A stretch of 64,000 bases of DNA from Salvator merianae (GCA_003586115.2 QVOM02000029.1:25657139-25721138), one strand, 5' to 3'; counted from the stretch's first letter, positions 12,914 to 25,404 are shown. Notes: generated by a model not told the origin, from the sequence alone. Translations and numbers: made by a program.

Positions 12914-12923
12914 ATGTGTGTGC

Positions 12924-12958
<35 letters not shown>

Positions 12959-13038
12959 CATGTGGCTATAACTATGTGCCACAGCACTAACGCACAGACT
13001 ATGGCATACCTTATCATTGTGATAATGTATGGTGTGTG

Positions 13039-13073
<35 letters not shown>
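12914..13073. repeat. (GT)n and (GA)n microsatellites, two blocks
   Basis: A GT run at 12914-12944 passes into GA to 12958, and a second GT run lies at 13041-13073, with 80 bp of ordinary sequence between. Open frames crossing these blocks are artefacts of the repeat. Confidence 0.97.
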
Positions 13074-13075
<2 letters not shown>

Positions 13076-13079
13076 GTGT

Positions 13080-16000
13080 TTGTTCTGCACTGTGTGTCTA
13101 AAGACTGAAGTCCTTTGTGTGTATGTAACTAGGAACTCTCTAGAGTTTCCCTTTTTTGGTTAGGAGTACCCTAGACTGTGTTTCTAATGTTTCTAATGAT
13201 AGTTTTGTGTGGTGTACCAGGGTCTAGTTTGTTTTTCTTTTCATTTTTACTTTTTCTTGGGAGAAATATGGTGAGCATGGGTACAACTAACCCCCCCTCC
13301 CCATTTTTTTCAGCTGCCATTGGTGCTGCAGGATGGGAATCACCATGGTCACCCATCTTTCAAGAACAGCTCGGGAAAGCCAAAGAGGGGTAAGTTGTCA
13401 GTGATCATGAATACATGGCAGAGGGCCAGAATCCATAGTCTCTGACAGATGGTAAACAGAATGGGTGATACCAAACTCCTTCACGTGCAATAGGGCCCAA
13501 AGTTGCCTCAATGCTGAAGAGATAGTTGGAGCACAATTACCACAGTGTATTAAAAACACTGCCTGTTCTCCTACCCCTGTTCTCCTACCAATGTGCAGTG
13601 ACAGAAAGGAAAGAATCATGCAATCCAATGGCACTGTTACACAAATCAGCAGTGAGATCTGTTCCTGCACAACCTCTGTACACACAGCATACAGAGAAGA
13701 TACCATAGTCCTGCTGAATGTGCTGCATGAAGGAAATTCAATATTCAGGACAAACAGGTGGAGCAGTCAACAGAAGCTGACATTCTCCACCAAGGACAAT
13801 GGAGAGCAGAACCATCATTATTTGCACCCCAGGGCTGTGAAGGATCAGGACAAGGCTTCTGTTTCTCCTAAGTCTCAGACACTGGAACCTAGGACCCAGT
13901 TGTCAGAGCATCTGAAACCATCACCACTTCCGCCTCCTCCATTGCTGGAGGAACCTCTGCTCCTCAGCATGAGAGAGGCTACATTGTCCTAATTTTAAGG
14001 AAGACGCAGGAGCAACAAGTTCCTCAAGTTCACTTTCCTGAGTGGGAAAGGTAAGCCTGTGCAGGGGGATATGGGGAGTTGGCCCCTCTGATTCCATCCA
14101 GCAATTGCCAGCATCACCTCTCCCTCTCCTCCTACCTGGCACTCAAGACTTGCATTTTTCTTTTCCCCTCCCAGGCATAATACTAGTTTTAATAAAGTCC
14201 TAAAGTCAGGGGCAACGTGGGTGGTAGCCCTAAAGGCTTGGAGTTATCTAACAGGGGGAAGGGGAAGTAGTCCATTAAAATTGTGTGTGCATACCCTGCT
14301 ATGGCACTGCTGTGAACACACACAAACCTCGGTGAAGTCAATTATCCCAAACAAGCAACAGGGCAAATTTAAGGGAGCCTCCTAAAATAATTTGTTTTGT
14401 GAATGCTGCAATGAATTAGAAGAATTAAACATCTAAAGAAAGAGAATGGGTTTGGGATCACTGCCTGTCCTAAAACCTAGTCTAAACTTAATCCAAGGGA
14501 TTTAACAACACACACACACATGCCTAAAAAAAGAGCCATGATCTTACTCTAAACCCAACAGAATAATAATAATAAAAAAACGCAGTGCAAAACACCAGTT
14601 GTCTTTGTCCACAGTACTCCCACCTCTGCTCATGCAGCAGCCCTTTCTGCTCTGGAGGGCCTAACTGCAGCAGTGGCTAGCACCCAGGCAGACAGGCCCC
14701 AAATGTCAGAATACAGAAATCATATAGGCCATAAGCTAATGCCAGTTTGCCAAATAGAGTCTGTTATTTAGAGTTGATAGTTACTGAACAGCTAACATCC
14801 TGCTATGTTGTAAGTTTTGACTAGAGTGTAGTAGATAACTAACCTACGTCAACATGGCAGAGCCTAAGCATGGGAAAGACATATTGCTTACAAACTGATA
14901 TGAAACAGGAATGAGTCATACTAAACATGGATGTGTAATATAATGCCTGACCATTGTCTTATGAAAATATGCGAGAGACAGAATGTACTAATGAAGGTTG
15001 ATCTTATGCTGTAATAACAATGTACAGTGAACAGAAACTGCTTTTTAACTAACTTTGCTATTTTAACTATGGAACCAAGCTACAATAAAGACAAAATTTT
15101 ATAGGTTACTCTGCTGCATACAGAGTTTATTTACTACTCCCTCTACTTCATGGAAACGTCTGTAAGTCTTCCGCGAATTGCACTGCACACTCTAATAAGA
15201 AGGCAGGATTTTTGAGAAGGACTCTATGGAAGCAGAAATCCCCAACAGGAAAGTAAGAGAGCTAGCAAGGAGAAGAAGCCCCGTTTAACAAACCCAAAAG
15301 CTGATGCAGCTGTCCTCAGCCTTGGTGCAAAAAGCTTGCACACTAGAACCGTTAACAACCAAAAAAAAAAAAAAAAAGAAAGAAAGCATGTTTCCTTGCC
15401 AGGAGGGCTCACCCCTGCATGAGGAACAAACAAATATAAAAATAAACAGATTATGCAGCTATTAAGCTTTACCCTATCCCCAACCTTTATCCTTAAACCA
15501 AATAAGAAAACAAGAGTACAGATGCAAAAAGAAAAAAAAAAAGCAGACAGCAGAAGCAAACCAGAGATAGCAGTATAGAGAACCACCTGGAGTGAACAAG
15601 GAATTTGGGCAGCATTAAGGTTTGTTCAGGTCACATAAACATGTTGCACTAATCCAATCAGATATTCAACATTGTACTTTTGCAGCTTCTCTGGCCCAAA
15701 GAATGAACCTTTACCAGCTTAAATGTCACTTTCCTACAACATATTGACAGGACTAGGTTGTGGCACAAAGCAGGGCCAACGGTTCTGTGTCAGTGATCCT
15801 AGGAAGAAAGCAGGTACATGGTGATAGTTGAGTTCCAGTACTATGTCCTGGAATGGATTTCTGACCTGAGTGCCAGTCCCATTGTGGAAATGTTTTCTGG
15901 TGCATCCAGTCCAGATCCCATGGTTATGATAAATAGTATACAATAGTGGCTGTACTAACTGGATAGACAATCACACAATCAAGGTTCCATTAAAAAAAAA

Positions 16001-17472
16001 AATGTCCTCACGGGAAGCCCAATAAGTTCATACAATCCTTTTGAAGAAAATTTGATTTTATACTCTTAAGCCTTTCTTTGCAAATGACATTCTGTCTCTG
16101 GGTGAGCTAAAGGAAAGGGGTCTGATTATGGGAAACAATATGTGCAAGAAATTTCCTACTTACAGTACAGTAGGTGCTGGTAATTCTGAATGAACATGCT
16201 AAGAGAATATGACAGAAGAGAGAAACAAGTCACCCAATAATTCTTTCTCCCCCCCCCCACCCCAGCACCAAAAAATTGCAATTTCAAATTCCCACTCATA
16301 AATAAATGCCAGTCTTACCAATTTGTTGTTGGCATCTTGACAACATTTGCTTTACTTTTTCATGATTTAGTTTCTCATCTAATCACTGTCTTTAGATGGG
16401 ATATACTGATGGGTTGCGTTGTTTTTTTTTTCTTGCATTTTCAATCAAAATCATTTTATTTCACTGTTTTTGGTAGTAATGGTTGTGGAGGTAGTGAGCA
16501 GAAATAATTTGTGAATGAAGCATTCAGTTTGCCTTGAGATATTCTTGACCCATCTGTTGCCCTTTTTGAGAGGAATCAGACATAACATGAGATCCTTTGC
16601 CAGATTACTTTATCTAATACCCACGGCGGGTTGTTTTGTCATCTTCTAACAAGCAAAGTGTTTATTTACTGTAACCCATTTAAAAATTCTTGAGAAGCAC
16701 AACAATAAAAACAGAAATTAAAACAAATACATTGAAACAAGAAATAATAAAAACATATTTTAATATAAATAGTAGGTCAAACTATAACTACATAAATTGT
16801 CTACAAATATCTGGGTCCAGAGACATTATGAGCAGGTACCACAGGTTCAACAGTCAGTTCCTACTGTATTTCAAGCACAATGCAGTAAAAATGTCCCATC
16901 ATGAAGGAAAAGACTCTAATATTTGATACATTACCAAAGATTTTCGATATGGAATACTTGCAAAAATTGCTGATAAGATGATGTCTGCAGTTTCCTAAAA
17001 TAGGTTGTATTATTTAGTTACTACAAAGATTCAATCTAATAAATGAATGAAGAAACTCTACTGATTGGCAACCCATGATATGCCACATAAATTACAAGGT
17101 GAGAATGTGTGTATATCTCTTAGAGGAAATTTACCAAGTGGAGCAAGACCTTCTATCAGAGCTGGGATGGAGTCATAAATGTCAGTGGAAGATCCAGGAC
17201 ATTGGAAGCAAGCCCTGCAACATAAGCCACTGTCAACACTTTGAGATCACAGCTGCAGTTTGAATTTGCTGCTTGCTCCAGTTTCAAGGCTGTCTCGTGC
17301 TAAGGGAGAGGTCTGAATTTTGTTATGGTCTTCTTTCCACTCAAGACACTTGAATTCTTAAAGCAACTTTGTCTCTGTAACGGTTTGTGATCCTGCTGAG
17401 CCACACAGCTGCTAATTTGTTCTGTTTTGCTACATGGAAGAACTTAACCTGAACTTGAAGTGTTATTGGAGC
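13080..17472. other. Spacer, no confirmed feature
   Basis: This holds the longest open frame in the window (13465-13992, 175 codons). It has no family resemblance and an opposing frame on the other strand, so I do not call it a gene. A stretch at about 14705-15140 has an AATAAA signal and loosely LTR-like text but no paired copy. A-runs lie at 15360-15377 and 15531-15542. Confidence 0.45.
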
Positions 17473-17828
17473 AGTGACTCCACTGGCGTAGCAAGGGGAG
17501 GGCGCGGGTGGCGGTGCGCACTGGGTGGCACCTTGTTGGGGGCGGCGGCGGCCGCCTTTGACTTGGGCCCTCCCTCCCGCCCTGTGTCCGGTTTGCCTTT
17601 AGTCGGCTTACCGGTACATCCGCTGCTCGCTCGCCCCGCCCTCCGCTCGCTCGCCGCTCGCTCACCTGCCTGCTAGCGTGCGCGCGCGCGGCCATCATCA
17701 CGGCGGCAGCGGGAGTAGGCAGCTGCAGGGCGGGGCGTCCTGCAGGGCGGGGCGGGGCACCCTCCTCAGCTGCCGCCGTTTGGTCCGCCCCGGGTGGCGG
17801 AACATGTAGCTACGCCACTGAGTGACTC
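17473..17828 (+). mobile_element. GC-rich hAT-type MITE with 8-bp target duplication
   Basis: The element proper is 17481-17820 (340 bp). Its ends are CACTGGCGTAGC on the left and CAGTGGCGTAGC on the right (other strand), with one mismatch. The 8-bp sequence AGTGACTC directly flanks both ends (17473-17480 and 17821-17828) and is perfect, diagnostic of hAT-superfamily insertion. The interior is very GC- and CpG-rich, with CGCTCGCT-type repeats and a CGCGCG run near 17680, in strong contrast to the AT-rich flanks. There is no transposase, so it must have been moved in trans. Overlapping open frames on both strands (17434-17676, 17444-17701) result from the GC content. Confidence 0.93.
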
Positions 17829-18910
17829 TGCTTACAATCCATCTGGAGGGTGAGAAATCTGTGTGATTTTTTTAATTAGGCTTAGGGCTTTTCTGTAGGG
17901 GTTAGGGTTAGGTTTTTGCTGTAAAAGTCCTTTTTCTATCTCTCTTTACACTTCTTTCTGTTTAAACTTTCAAAATTATCCTTAAATGACCTTTATTTAT
18001 AAGAAAAGCTACATAAAATGGCTCTGTGCTATTGTTAAGGGTTAGCATATGCATAGTTTGTCCCTTGCAGAGGAACATCTATTGGGAGAATACCTCTAAG
18101 TGTAGTTTTTTTTTCTATATTTTTTGTTTATATGGTTTGAATTAGCAATCAGTTGGCAACTGTCAAAATGATCATTTTTGCCATTTTTTACTCTGTTTTA
18201 AAAATATTTTTCTGTATTTTAAATAAAACTTTGGATTTGGTTTTATTCTAAAGGATTATTTCAGCATTTTAAAAACCTGGGTGAAAAGATCCTGCCCTCT
18301 CAGAGATTTGTGCTTAGGAATAATTTTTCCTGTGGGATTAATCTCCCCAGGTCATTGATCATAATAATTGGAGAGATTTTGTATCAACTTGGTCTCTGGT
18401 AGAATGAGTAAAATGGAGGAGGTGGAACAGGAGAGAGAGAAGAAAAAAATGTCATTATTCATGAATAAAGGGATAACAATACTTGATGGAATTACCTTGT
18501 ATTCTATTTATCACTGCCATGTTTGTTTACAGAAATGTTACTTTCTGTTAACAAGTTGCTTTGCATTTTCTCACAAACTGGGAATGTGACAAAGAAGCCT
18601 GCTTTGTACTGAATCAAAATTCTGTGCAGGTATGTGACATTTATCACCTAGAATTAATGAGGCAGGAAGGAAATGTAAAGAAGGTTGATGAAAATATTTA
18701 CAAATGGTTACAAATGTGGAGTTTTAAAAAGTATATCAAAATATTTTTGTGGACTATTCTTCTAAATAAGCAGTGAAGGACTTCAGAGATATTGAAAGAA
18801 AACTAGTTTGGTTAAAAAGGCAGATCACTGAAGGTGGTGTTTTATCTTAAACAGATATTACTTACACATATATTCAGATTAAGCATGCTTCTTCATTATG
18901 TTTCTAGGAG
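17829..18910. other. AT-rich spacer, nothing recognised
   Basis: T-rich sequence without recognisable element ends. Short open frames only. Confidence 0.5.
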
Positions 18911-19412
18911 TCTTTCTGCACTAGGTTGGTAGATCACTCCAGCAGAGCCCGAGGAACGTTTCATCCACAAAGTCTATTGGAGGTCAATCCATGTGATACG
19001 ACACTTTGTCTTCATCAGATGTGGCATCTGAGTGGGTCAACAATCAAAAATGGTGCTGTAGCCCTCTCAAACAATATACCTCTCGTAAGTGGCCCATGCA
19101 GTGTTCCAGGCTGGTATACTGGATCAGTCATCCATGTGCAGATGGCACATGGACAATGGGTTGATATACCATAGCCAGGCACCTGGAAGCATTTGGCCAG
19201 GCACCCAGCAATGGCACCAGATGTGTGTGACTTCTGGGTGCCTGGTCAAATCTATCCTGGATGGCAACTTCAAAGGCTGGGAACTTTCATTCCCACCCTT
19301 CACATTTAATGGGTTGTGCCTCCCACAGTGCACATTTTACTGGGTTGGTGTAGATAGCTATCTATTCCAGACCTGCACAGTTCAGGATAACTCTCACTGT
19401 GCAGGAATGACA
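18911..19412 (+). mobile_element. Inverted-repeat DNA element, family O copy 1
   Basis: The ends are TCTTTCTGCACTAGG on the left and TCATTCCTGCACAG on the right, other strand. A diverged copy lies at about 43835-44285 in the opposite orientation. It shares blocks such as 'ttccagctggtataatgga', 'gatggcaca' and 'cacttctgggtgcc', so the repeat is dispersed. Inside is an 18-bp stem with one mismatch, ATTTGGCCAGGCACCCAG at 19191-19208 against 19234-19251. The open frames in it (82 and 133 codons) do not match between the two copies and are not genes. Confidence 0.7.
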
Positions 19413-19574
19413 AAGTACCCCCCAACCTTACATATTGAATGTAACAGAGAACATTTGTTGTCAATAAGACAGTTAAAAGTAGTTATTTAGGCTATGAAGT
19501 TTATCTTCTTGTTTTATGCACAAAATCAGATTAAAGCATCTTTCACAGAAGATAGTTCAGTTTCCATTTGCACA

Positions 19575-19645
19575 TTGCAAAAAGTTGGACTAAATGACTC
19601 TTGTGGTCTCTTTCAGTTTCACAGTTTCCACTTTGTCTGCCAGGA
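19575..19645 (+). mobile_element. Degenerate CR1-type LINE 3' end
   Basis: The text 'aaaagttggactaaatgactcttgtggtctcttt' (quoted here in two parts: 'aaaagttggactaaatgac' then 'tcttgtggtctcttt') corresponds to the standard CR1 end 'ggttggactagatgac...ggtcccttcc'. The terminal octamer repeat is decayed. Confidence 0.65.
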
Positions 19646-19962
19646 CTTGTCTTTCTGCATAATTCATAGACTACTTCCTCCCCCCCCCCCCCGCTCTGTA
19701 AACTCTAGATTTCTTTGCTGGTACCAGGCTCTTTTACCTTCTCTGTGAGGTGGGGCATAGGTAATAATACAATGATGCATTAATAGACCTTAAGAAAAAT
19801 ACAGTTTCATTTGGCCACTGGAAACTAAAGACCTTTCTGCATTTACCTGGAAAGCTGTTTAGTGTGAGGCCTGTATCCCCTCTGAGCCTCTCTCTTCTGT
19901 ATTCTCATGTGGACTAGAGAGCTCATGTCCCCTTCTAGACTGCACTGTTCACATTGGACAGA

Positions 19963-20194
19963 GGCCCTTTCTGCACTGGGCCTTATTCAGGATTATATCT
20001 CAGAATAGGGACCTGCTATCTGCATGCTAGGGCCTTATTCAGGATTATATCTCAGAATAGGGACCTGCTATCTGCATGCTAGTGCAGATTGAGGTAGGCT
20101 AAAGGCAAGACCTTTCATAGTTTGCACTAGCATGTGGATGGCAGATTGCTATTCTGGGATAAAATTCTCAATAAGGCCCAGTGCAGAAAGGGCC
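19963..20194. mobile_element. Inverted-repeat MITE with internal 52-bp duplication
   Basis: The long inverted ends are GGCCCTTTCTGCACTGGG at 19963 and its complement ending at 20194. The similarity extends about 45 bp inward with a few changes. AGA directly flanks both ends (19960-19962 and 20195-20197), a 3-bp target duplication. Within it, 52 bp starting 'gggccttattcaggattat' is duplicated perfectly in tandem (19978-20029 and 20030-20081). The perfect match shows the duplication is much younger than the element. Confidence 0.85.
19978..20081 (+). repeat. Perfect 2 x 52-bp tandem duplication
   Basis: Two identical 52-bp units lie head to tail inside the MITE at 19963-20194. The breakpoints are 'gcta|ggg'. 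It could also be an assembly artefact. Confidence 0.95.
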
Positions 20195-20459
20195 AGACTG
20201 TATTCCAGTCTAGGCAGCCTCAAATGGTCACCTAGGCTGGGACAGAAGTAAATCTTTTTTAAAAGGTCTACCACTGTCTTACTAACAAGTAAATTGCCCC
20301 AAAGAGGTGTGTAGAAGGTCACATGTCTTCCTGTTCCGGTTTAGCATGGGGAACAATTTAGGCAGCTTGAAAATTGCACCACAGAAATGGACCCCTTGGG
20401 GCTCCGAGACCAGATCATCAGAGGCCTTGCAATAGTCTCCAAAGTTTGTGTGACTTTTG
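20195..20459. other. Spacer, nothing recognised
   Basis: Short unremarkable stretch between two elements. Confidence 0.5.
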
Positions 20460-21223
20460 GGGTGTGCTCAGACAGCCTATTTTAGTTGCCTTACGAGCAC
20501 ATCTAAGCTTGGGAGTCCATAAAAGTCTTACCTGGAAGTCGCCCTTGCACCTCTTGACGGCTGCCTGAGTTGACTCCTCCACATTCAGCTTTTCAGTGTT
20601 TTCAGATCACCTTGGGGAGCCCTTCAACTAATCAGAGCCTTGCACAGGAAGGGAGGGGCATGAGCGAGCTCTTGGCAGCACAGGAAAACTTTTCAAACTC
20701 CCTCCCTTCTGTACTTGAAAAAAACATTTTAGTAGCGAGAGCGCCTCGCTACTAAAGTCCAGTGTACTTTTTTTAATTACAGAAGGCAGGGATTTTTAAA
20801 AGTTTCCCCGTGCCGGCAAATCTCTCCCTCCCCTCAATAAAAAGCTTCAGTTCAAATGAGGCATCTGCTTCCTGTGGGTCTGCAGAAGTAGTTTCCATTC
20901 AAGTCCTTAACTGCCAGGGTTTTTCTCTTTCCAAAGGAAACATCTCTCTCTCACTGCCCTCTGCTCTGATTCACCAAAGCATCAGTGAATTGGAGAATAA
21001 GGAAGACGAGAAAACCCTGGCAGTTAAGGAGTCAAAAACTTGGGAACTGCTTTAGCAGAGAGGCTGGGAGTGTCCAATCAGTGAGCAGCACCCTTTGCAG
21101 ATGTCAGATCACGGAATTGCCTCTTCGGGTAAGTGTGTGTGGAAGGCTTTTTTCCTGTGTGCCCAGGAATTATTGTCTCCTTTTATGCAGGTGATTTTAA
21201 AAATTGCTAGTCTGAACACACCC
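20460..21223. mobile_element. Non-autonomous inverted-repeat DNA element, GGGTGTG ends
   Basis: The left end is GGGTGTGCTCAGACAGCC and the right end GGGTGTGTTCAGACTAGC (other strand), making 764 bp. Two internal hairpins are strong. One is a perfect 12-bp stem TTTAGTAGCGAG/CTCGCTACTAAA with a 5-nt loop (20728-20756). The other is a wide pair, CTTAACTGCCAGGGTTTTTC (from about 20908) against its complement near 21010-21032. The ends resemble those of the CpG-rich block at 27758-28584, so the two may be relatives. The target duplication is imperfect (TTG/TTC). Open frames of 60-81 codons inside are unrelated to known proteins. Confidence 0.65.
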
Positions 21224-21251
21224 TTCAAGTGGAATTGGGCAGTCCTGGGAC

Positions 21252-21296
21252 TGTCCTGGAACAATCATACAGTGTGAATGGCCTTGTTCCAGGACA
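21252..21296. repeat. Hairpin, 13-bp perfect stem
   Basis: TGTCCTGGAACAA at 21252-21264 pairs with TTGTTCCAGGACA at 21284-21296. The surrounding 21224-21359 is probably another decayed short element, ending in 'gtgaaaacaccctg'. Confidence 0.7.
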
Positions 21297-21359
21297 CTTG
21301 GACCACTTCAGCCTCCAGCTGGAAGTAGTGCAGCCCAGTTAAATGTGAAAACACCCTGA

Positions 21360-21560
21360 GGCTGCCTTCATACATAGCAAAAAAAACCGCACCAACTTTA
21401 AAGAGTGTGATCCATGTGTTCCCATCCCATCTCTAATCTACCTGTTGTAGCCTAGAAAAGAGAGGACGGAGGGCCAAGGTGGCATATAAACAATTCCACC
21501 TAAGAACCAGCTTTATTCTGTCTCTGAGGCACATTTTTGTTACAGTATATGAACACAGCC
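21360..21560 (+). mobile_element. Inverted-repeat MITE, family H copy 1
   Basis: The ends are GGCTGCCTTCATACATAGCA on the left and GGCTGTGTTCATATACTG on the right (other strand), flanked by TGA and TAA. Homologous copies lie at 40333-40618 (full length) and 39105-39230 (truncated). All share 'cagagatg', 'cccatcccatc', 'cctagaaa' and 'caattccacctaagaacc'-type blocks in the same order. Confidence 0.75.
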
Positions 21561-22738
21561 TAAAATAAATCTTTTACTTGAAGATTCTCTGATATTCAAG
21601 TCTTTTTCCTAACAATCCATAAAATACATGCAGTTGGAACTATGGAAAAGCAAGCAAAATAAAACAAACAAACAAAACATAGCTTCAGTTAAGCTATAGG
21701 GCCCTTTTGTCCATTGGAATGATTCTTCCTTTCGTGATCAAGTCCTGGTAAAGTGTTTTAATTCTGCTTGATATCTGTTTTGGAGGAACCTTGGTTCTGT
21801 CCTATTTTCCACTGGAATTAGTGTAGAAATGAGGTAGCTTTTTTTTTTTTTTTTTTTTTTTTAGGATTAGGTTAAGTTATTATAATATATTATATGACAT
21901 TTATAGAAGATCATCTTTTGAGTAGTATATAGTTTGTGCTGGGAAGGTTGTTTGGTGTATAATTAAATGAGGGAAGAGTTGAGTTAAAAATGAAAGGTGA
22001 TTACAAATTGATTAACACAGTATTACTAGCCCAGGGAGTTCACTTTTATTGGGACAACTGAGAGTAAATCTTTGCCCAGCTGCACTTATGTGATGGGCTA
22101 TAGAATTTTATTATTATTATTATTATTATTATTTTTAATGTCTGATGGTATTAGATATTCAAAGTCAAACACCCAAGAGAGAGAGAGAAACTACATGAAA
22201 GTAGTGCAAATAAATCTGCAGGTATTCATAGCAATATCAATCTGTTGATCCTGAGTCACTGTTGCTAGGTTGCTAGGTTGTTTGATATCAGCCACAGTTA
22301 TCTTGAGAAGTTTAATTAAAGAAAATCATTACTGAAAACATGATGGCATTGATCTTCATTACCAATCATCCAAAAAATGGAAACACATAATTTGATACAT
22401 TTTACCATCAATATGGAAACAAAGGGGCATATTTACATTATAATGATAAATGCCAGCAGAAATTGTCAGTTTATTGAAAAATAGTCATCGCATACTGGAA
22501 TCGCAGGACATCATGGATATTCTTGTTACCTAAATTTAGTTCATTTGTAAAGAAAATACACTATGCTAGTTTCTCATCTTCTTTTCTTCTCACACAATCA
22601 TTTAGCGTCAGGATAATTTTCTGTTGATTCCTCCCGTCCCCACCCCCAGTACAGGGTTTCAGTTATAATTAAATGCTGGAACTTGCTTTTCTCTTTGTGT
22701 GCATTTCTATCACTCACTCAAGCACTGAAGCCTTTCTG
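21561..22738. other. AT-rich spacer with simple repeats
   Basis: A 24-nt poly-T lies at 21839-21862 and an (ATT)n run at 22108-22135. The stretch 22300-22600 is AT-rich and repeat-free. Confidence 0.6.
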
Positions 22739-22893
22739 AGGGTAATTCCATGACGGCTGGTATACTGGATCAGTAAGCATACCAGAAGCCTCCCTTCCTG
22801 GGTGTTCCCTCCCCTTAGACCACACCAGAATGAAGAAGGAGGACTCCTAGTATGCCTGCTGGTCCAATATACCAGCCAGTGTGGAATTACCCT
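22739..22893. mobile_element. Short inverted-repeat MITE
   Basis: The ends are AGGGTAATTCCA and TGGAATTACCCT. The inverted similarity continues inward through GGCTGGTATACTGGATCAG against its diverged complement, so the 155-bp element is largely a foldback. If the element starts at GGG, the flanks are TGA and TAA, close to a TWA target of PIF/Harbinger type. Its 'ctggtatactggatcag' motif also occurs in family O (19112), linking the two. Confidence 0.7.
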
Positions 22894-22903
22894 AAGTCAT
22901 TTT

Positions 22904-23162
22904 GGCTGTGTCTGCACTTGCGTGTTTTGAGGCTACTATGTGTGTAAAAGCTGAGTCACAGAAAAAACTACTTTCAAGCATCCTCCCCCTCAGATGGTGG
23001 CTTTCAATAGGTCAGCCGGGCAGTTGAGCTCACTCTATCATCAGCCTTTTATGAAGTCCGTGAGTAGAGCTTTTTTGAATGCCTACCCAGATGCGTGTGT
23101 GCATGTGTGTGAACATGCAGGGAGTGAACACTGAGCTTTGCTGCTAGATGTGGATGTGGCCT
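22904..23162. mobile_element. Probable inverted-repeat MITE
   Basis: The left end is GGCTGTGTCTGCACTTGC and the right end, other strand, GGCCACATCCACATCTAGC. These are diverged but alignable. The flanks GTCATTTT and TTAATTTT agree at 6 of 8 positions. It sits 10 bp after the previous element. Confidence 0.45.
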
Positions 23163-25396
23163 TAATTTTAATATGGATATTGGTAAACTCCACTGAATTG
23201 GGACAGGGTTCATATCACGAGCCATACACTATGCAATACAATGGAACAAAATGCAAATTACAAATGAGCATACAAAAATTATAGAGTTACTCCTATCTTA
23301 CACAATTGTTTCCATATCACAGGTCATAGTGAAGGAATGCATCTGTAAAACTGGGGTGCTACATTTTCCTGGAGATTTACAGCCTAAAGAATGTGACTGA
23401 AGAAATGGGGGGGGGGGAATGAAATAAAGGCCATATCTCCACTTCTATTGGAAGCAGTCTCATTTTAGACAGATTGGGGGAGTAAGGGGATATCATTTTC
23501 TACAGCATCTCCATGCAGGGCCAGAAGAATCCACCCTGCTTTTGTGAATGTTTGTAATGCAAAATGGTGCACGCAATCACTTCAAAGATACTAGCTCTGA
23601 CCAAATATGGAGAGGATGTGGCAGTGAGTATCTGCCAACGTTACAGAGGGTTAGATGCTGCTGAATCAAGCACAGAGGTGAATCTTGCATTGAATGATTC
23701 AGGATGCTGTTTGGCAGAAAACAAGTCATTTTTATTATTTTAATCTGCATCCTATTCATATATGCCAATATAATCAAAATCAGAATTGCATATACATGTA
23801 CACACAAGAAGAGGGAGAGGGAGAGAGGAAGAGAGAGAGAGAGATACAATTATTTCTGTTTCTTCTTTACAGTGACATATTTTAAAAGGTACCTTGCAAG
23901 TGAGAACAGTAAAAACACAGTATGATTGTTTTGAGGCTTAACACATCAAGAGAAGAATCAGGATCAGGTCTTCCCCTGAATTCTAAATCTTGACATTGTT
24001 GAATGGAGCAGATGCTTATACAGTGACTGTTAATTATTACTTTCCATATTTTACCCTTCTCCTTACGTTTGGGGGTTTGAGTGTTATGTCTAGCCATCTG
24101 GTACATCACATGGGCACATTTTTTCTTAGTAAGACATGAAGACTCAGTGTCAATAAGTTAAATGGTATAAGGCAGAAGCATTTCTGACATTACTAAAGGC
24201 AATATGTTTCCCAAGAGATCTGCAAGGCTGAAAATTCTCTTGAACATCCTAATCCACAGATCTCAAAACATATGAGTATACCTAGATTTCTCAGTGAATG
24301 TGGTTATTAAGGAAAGATAAAACCTATGAATAATAGCACATCTTACCACAGTAATGCAGGCTCTAGCAAGGCAGGAGTAAGGCACACGGCTTATTTAGCA
24401 CTTCATTTTTTTCTTCCTTTTGTAGAACTAGGACATTTCACTAAAAGGCTAAGCAGTAATAATGCTAACTTCCCAAACTGCCCATATGAAGTCTTTTCTA
24501 TGAGTTGGATGAAAAGAATCCAAACTGAATCACCCTTCTGTACTTTAAAGGACTTTTGGCAATCATTTACCATAAGTAGATGAGAACGCTGTACTCTGCT
24601 GAAATTGATTTAATGGTAGGATATGCACAACACCAAAATGACACCATGGCAATACTTGAAGGGTGTGGGGATCATGTGCTCTCACACAACCCATCCAGTA
24701 GCACTTCAGTGGCACAGCTGAAGAAAGCATTCAGTCAGATGTTTTCCTACTTTTCTACCCTGCTGCCACTGCCACTTCTAGTGTGGACTTATCTGAAACA
24801 TGTCCTCCAGGCCGAATAGCATGGACCTGTTTCCATTAAATGGCTGACTTACAAAAATGGCTGACTTACATGACCATTTCATGTGTTGCTGGAAAAAAGT
24901 CCCATGTGGAAACATCAAAGCCAGGGTACAAAGGTTCCCTGGCTTTGGAGTTTTCACAGCTGTGGACTAGGGTTGAGAATGTAAATGTCTGGTTTGCAAG
25001 TTCCTTCAGCCCTAGAAGTGACAAAAACAAAACAAAACCCCTGCTGTGGTTTTTGATGCAGCTCTTTTCAGTAAGGGATTTGAAAACACTATGTTAAGTT
25101 TAAGAGTAGGAGTATGCCAAACTGCAGTTCATCAAGCATGCTCAAAGAGGGTAAGGGATATGGAGGGGGGTATGAAGGCAAGTGAAAGGTGGATCTGATA
25201 ATTTTAAAGCAGCAATTCTGGCACTTGCTAGACTCTCTCTGAGGCTGGGTTCTCTTTCCCAGCTCACATTGTTAGTAGCAGTGGTCTGCGAGAACTGGAC
25301 TGGGGAAAAACGCTTTCAGAAGCAAAGACTCTTAGGCAGGATCTTTGAGGAATGGTTTTAAAAACAACAAGAGAATTAACTGGCTTGTTTCCATAA
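23163..25396. other. Spacer, nothing firmly recognised
   Basis: A G-run lies near 23407-23417 and a GA-rich tract at 23810-23845. No gene, RNA or defined element was recognised. The open frames are 75-85 codons with no family resemblance. Confidence 0.45.
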
Positions 25397-25404
25397 AACA
25401 CAGG

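Noticed and set aside
13465..13992. 175-codon open frame, longest in the window
   Set aside because: There is no recognisable domain and composition is odd, with a proline run near the end. An opposing 102-codon frame overlaps it and there is no splice or promoter context. Length alone is weak evidence in 64 kb.
14705..15140. Possible solo retroviral LTR with AATAAA near 15085
   Set aside because: No matching TG...CA ends with target duplication, no second copy and no retroviral coding domain nearby.
23820..23850. Coding frames rich in RE repeats near 23694-23925
   Set aside because: Translation of a GA-rich simple tract in several frames.
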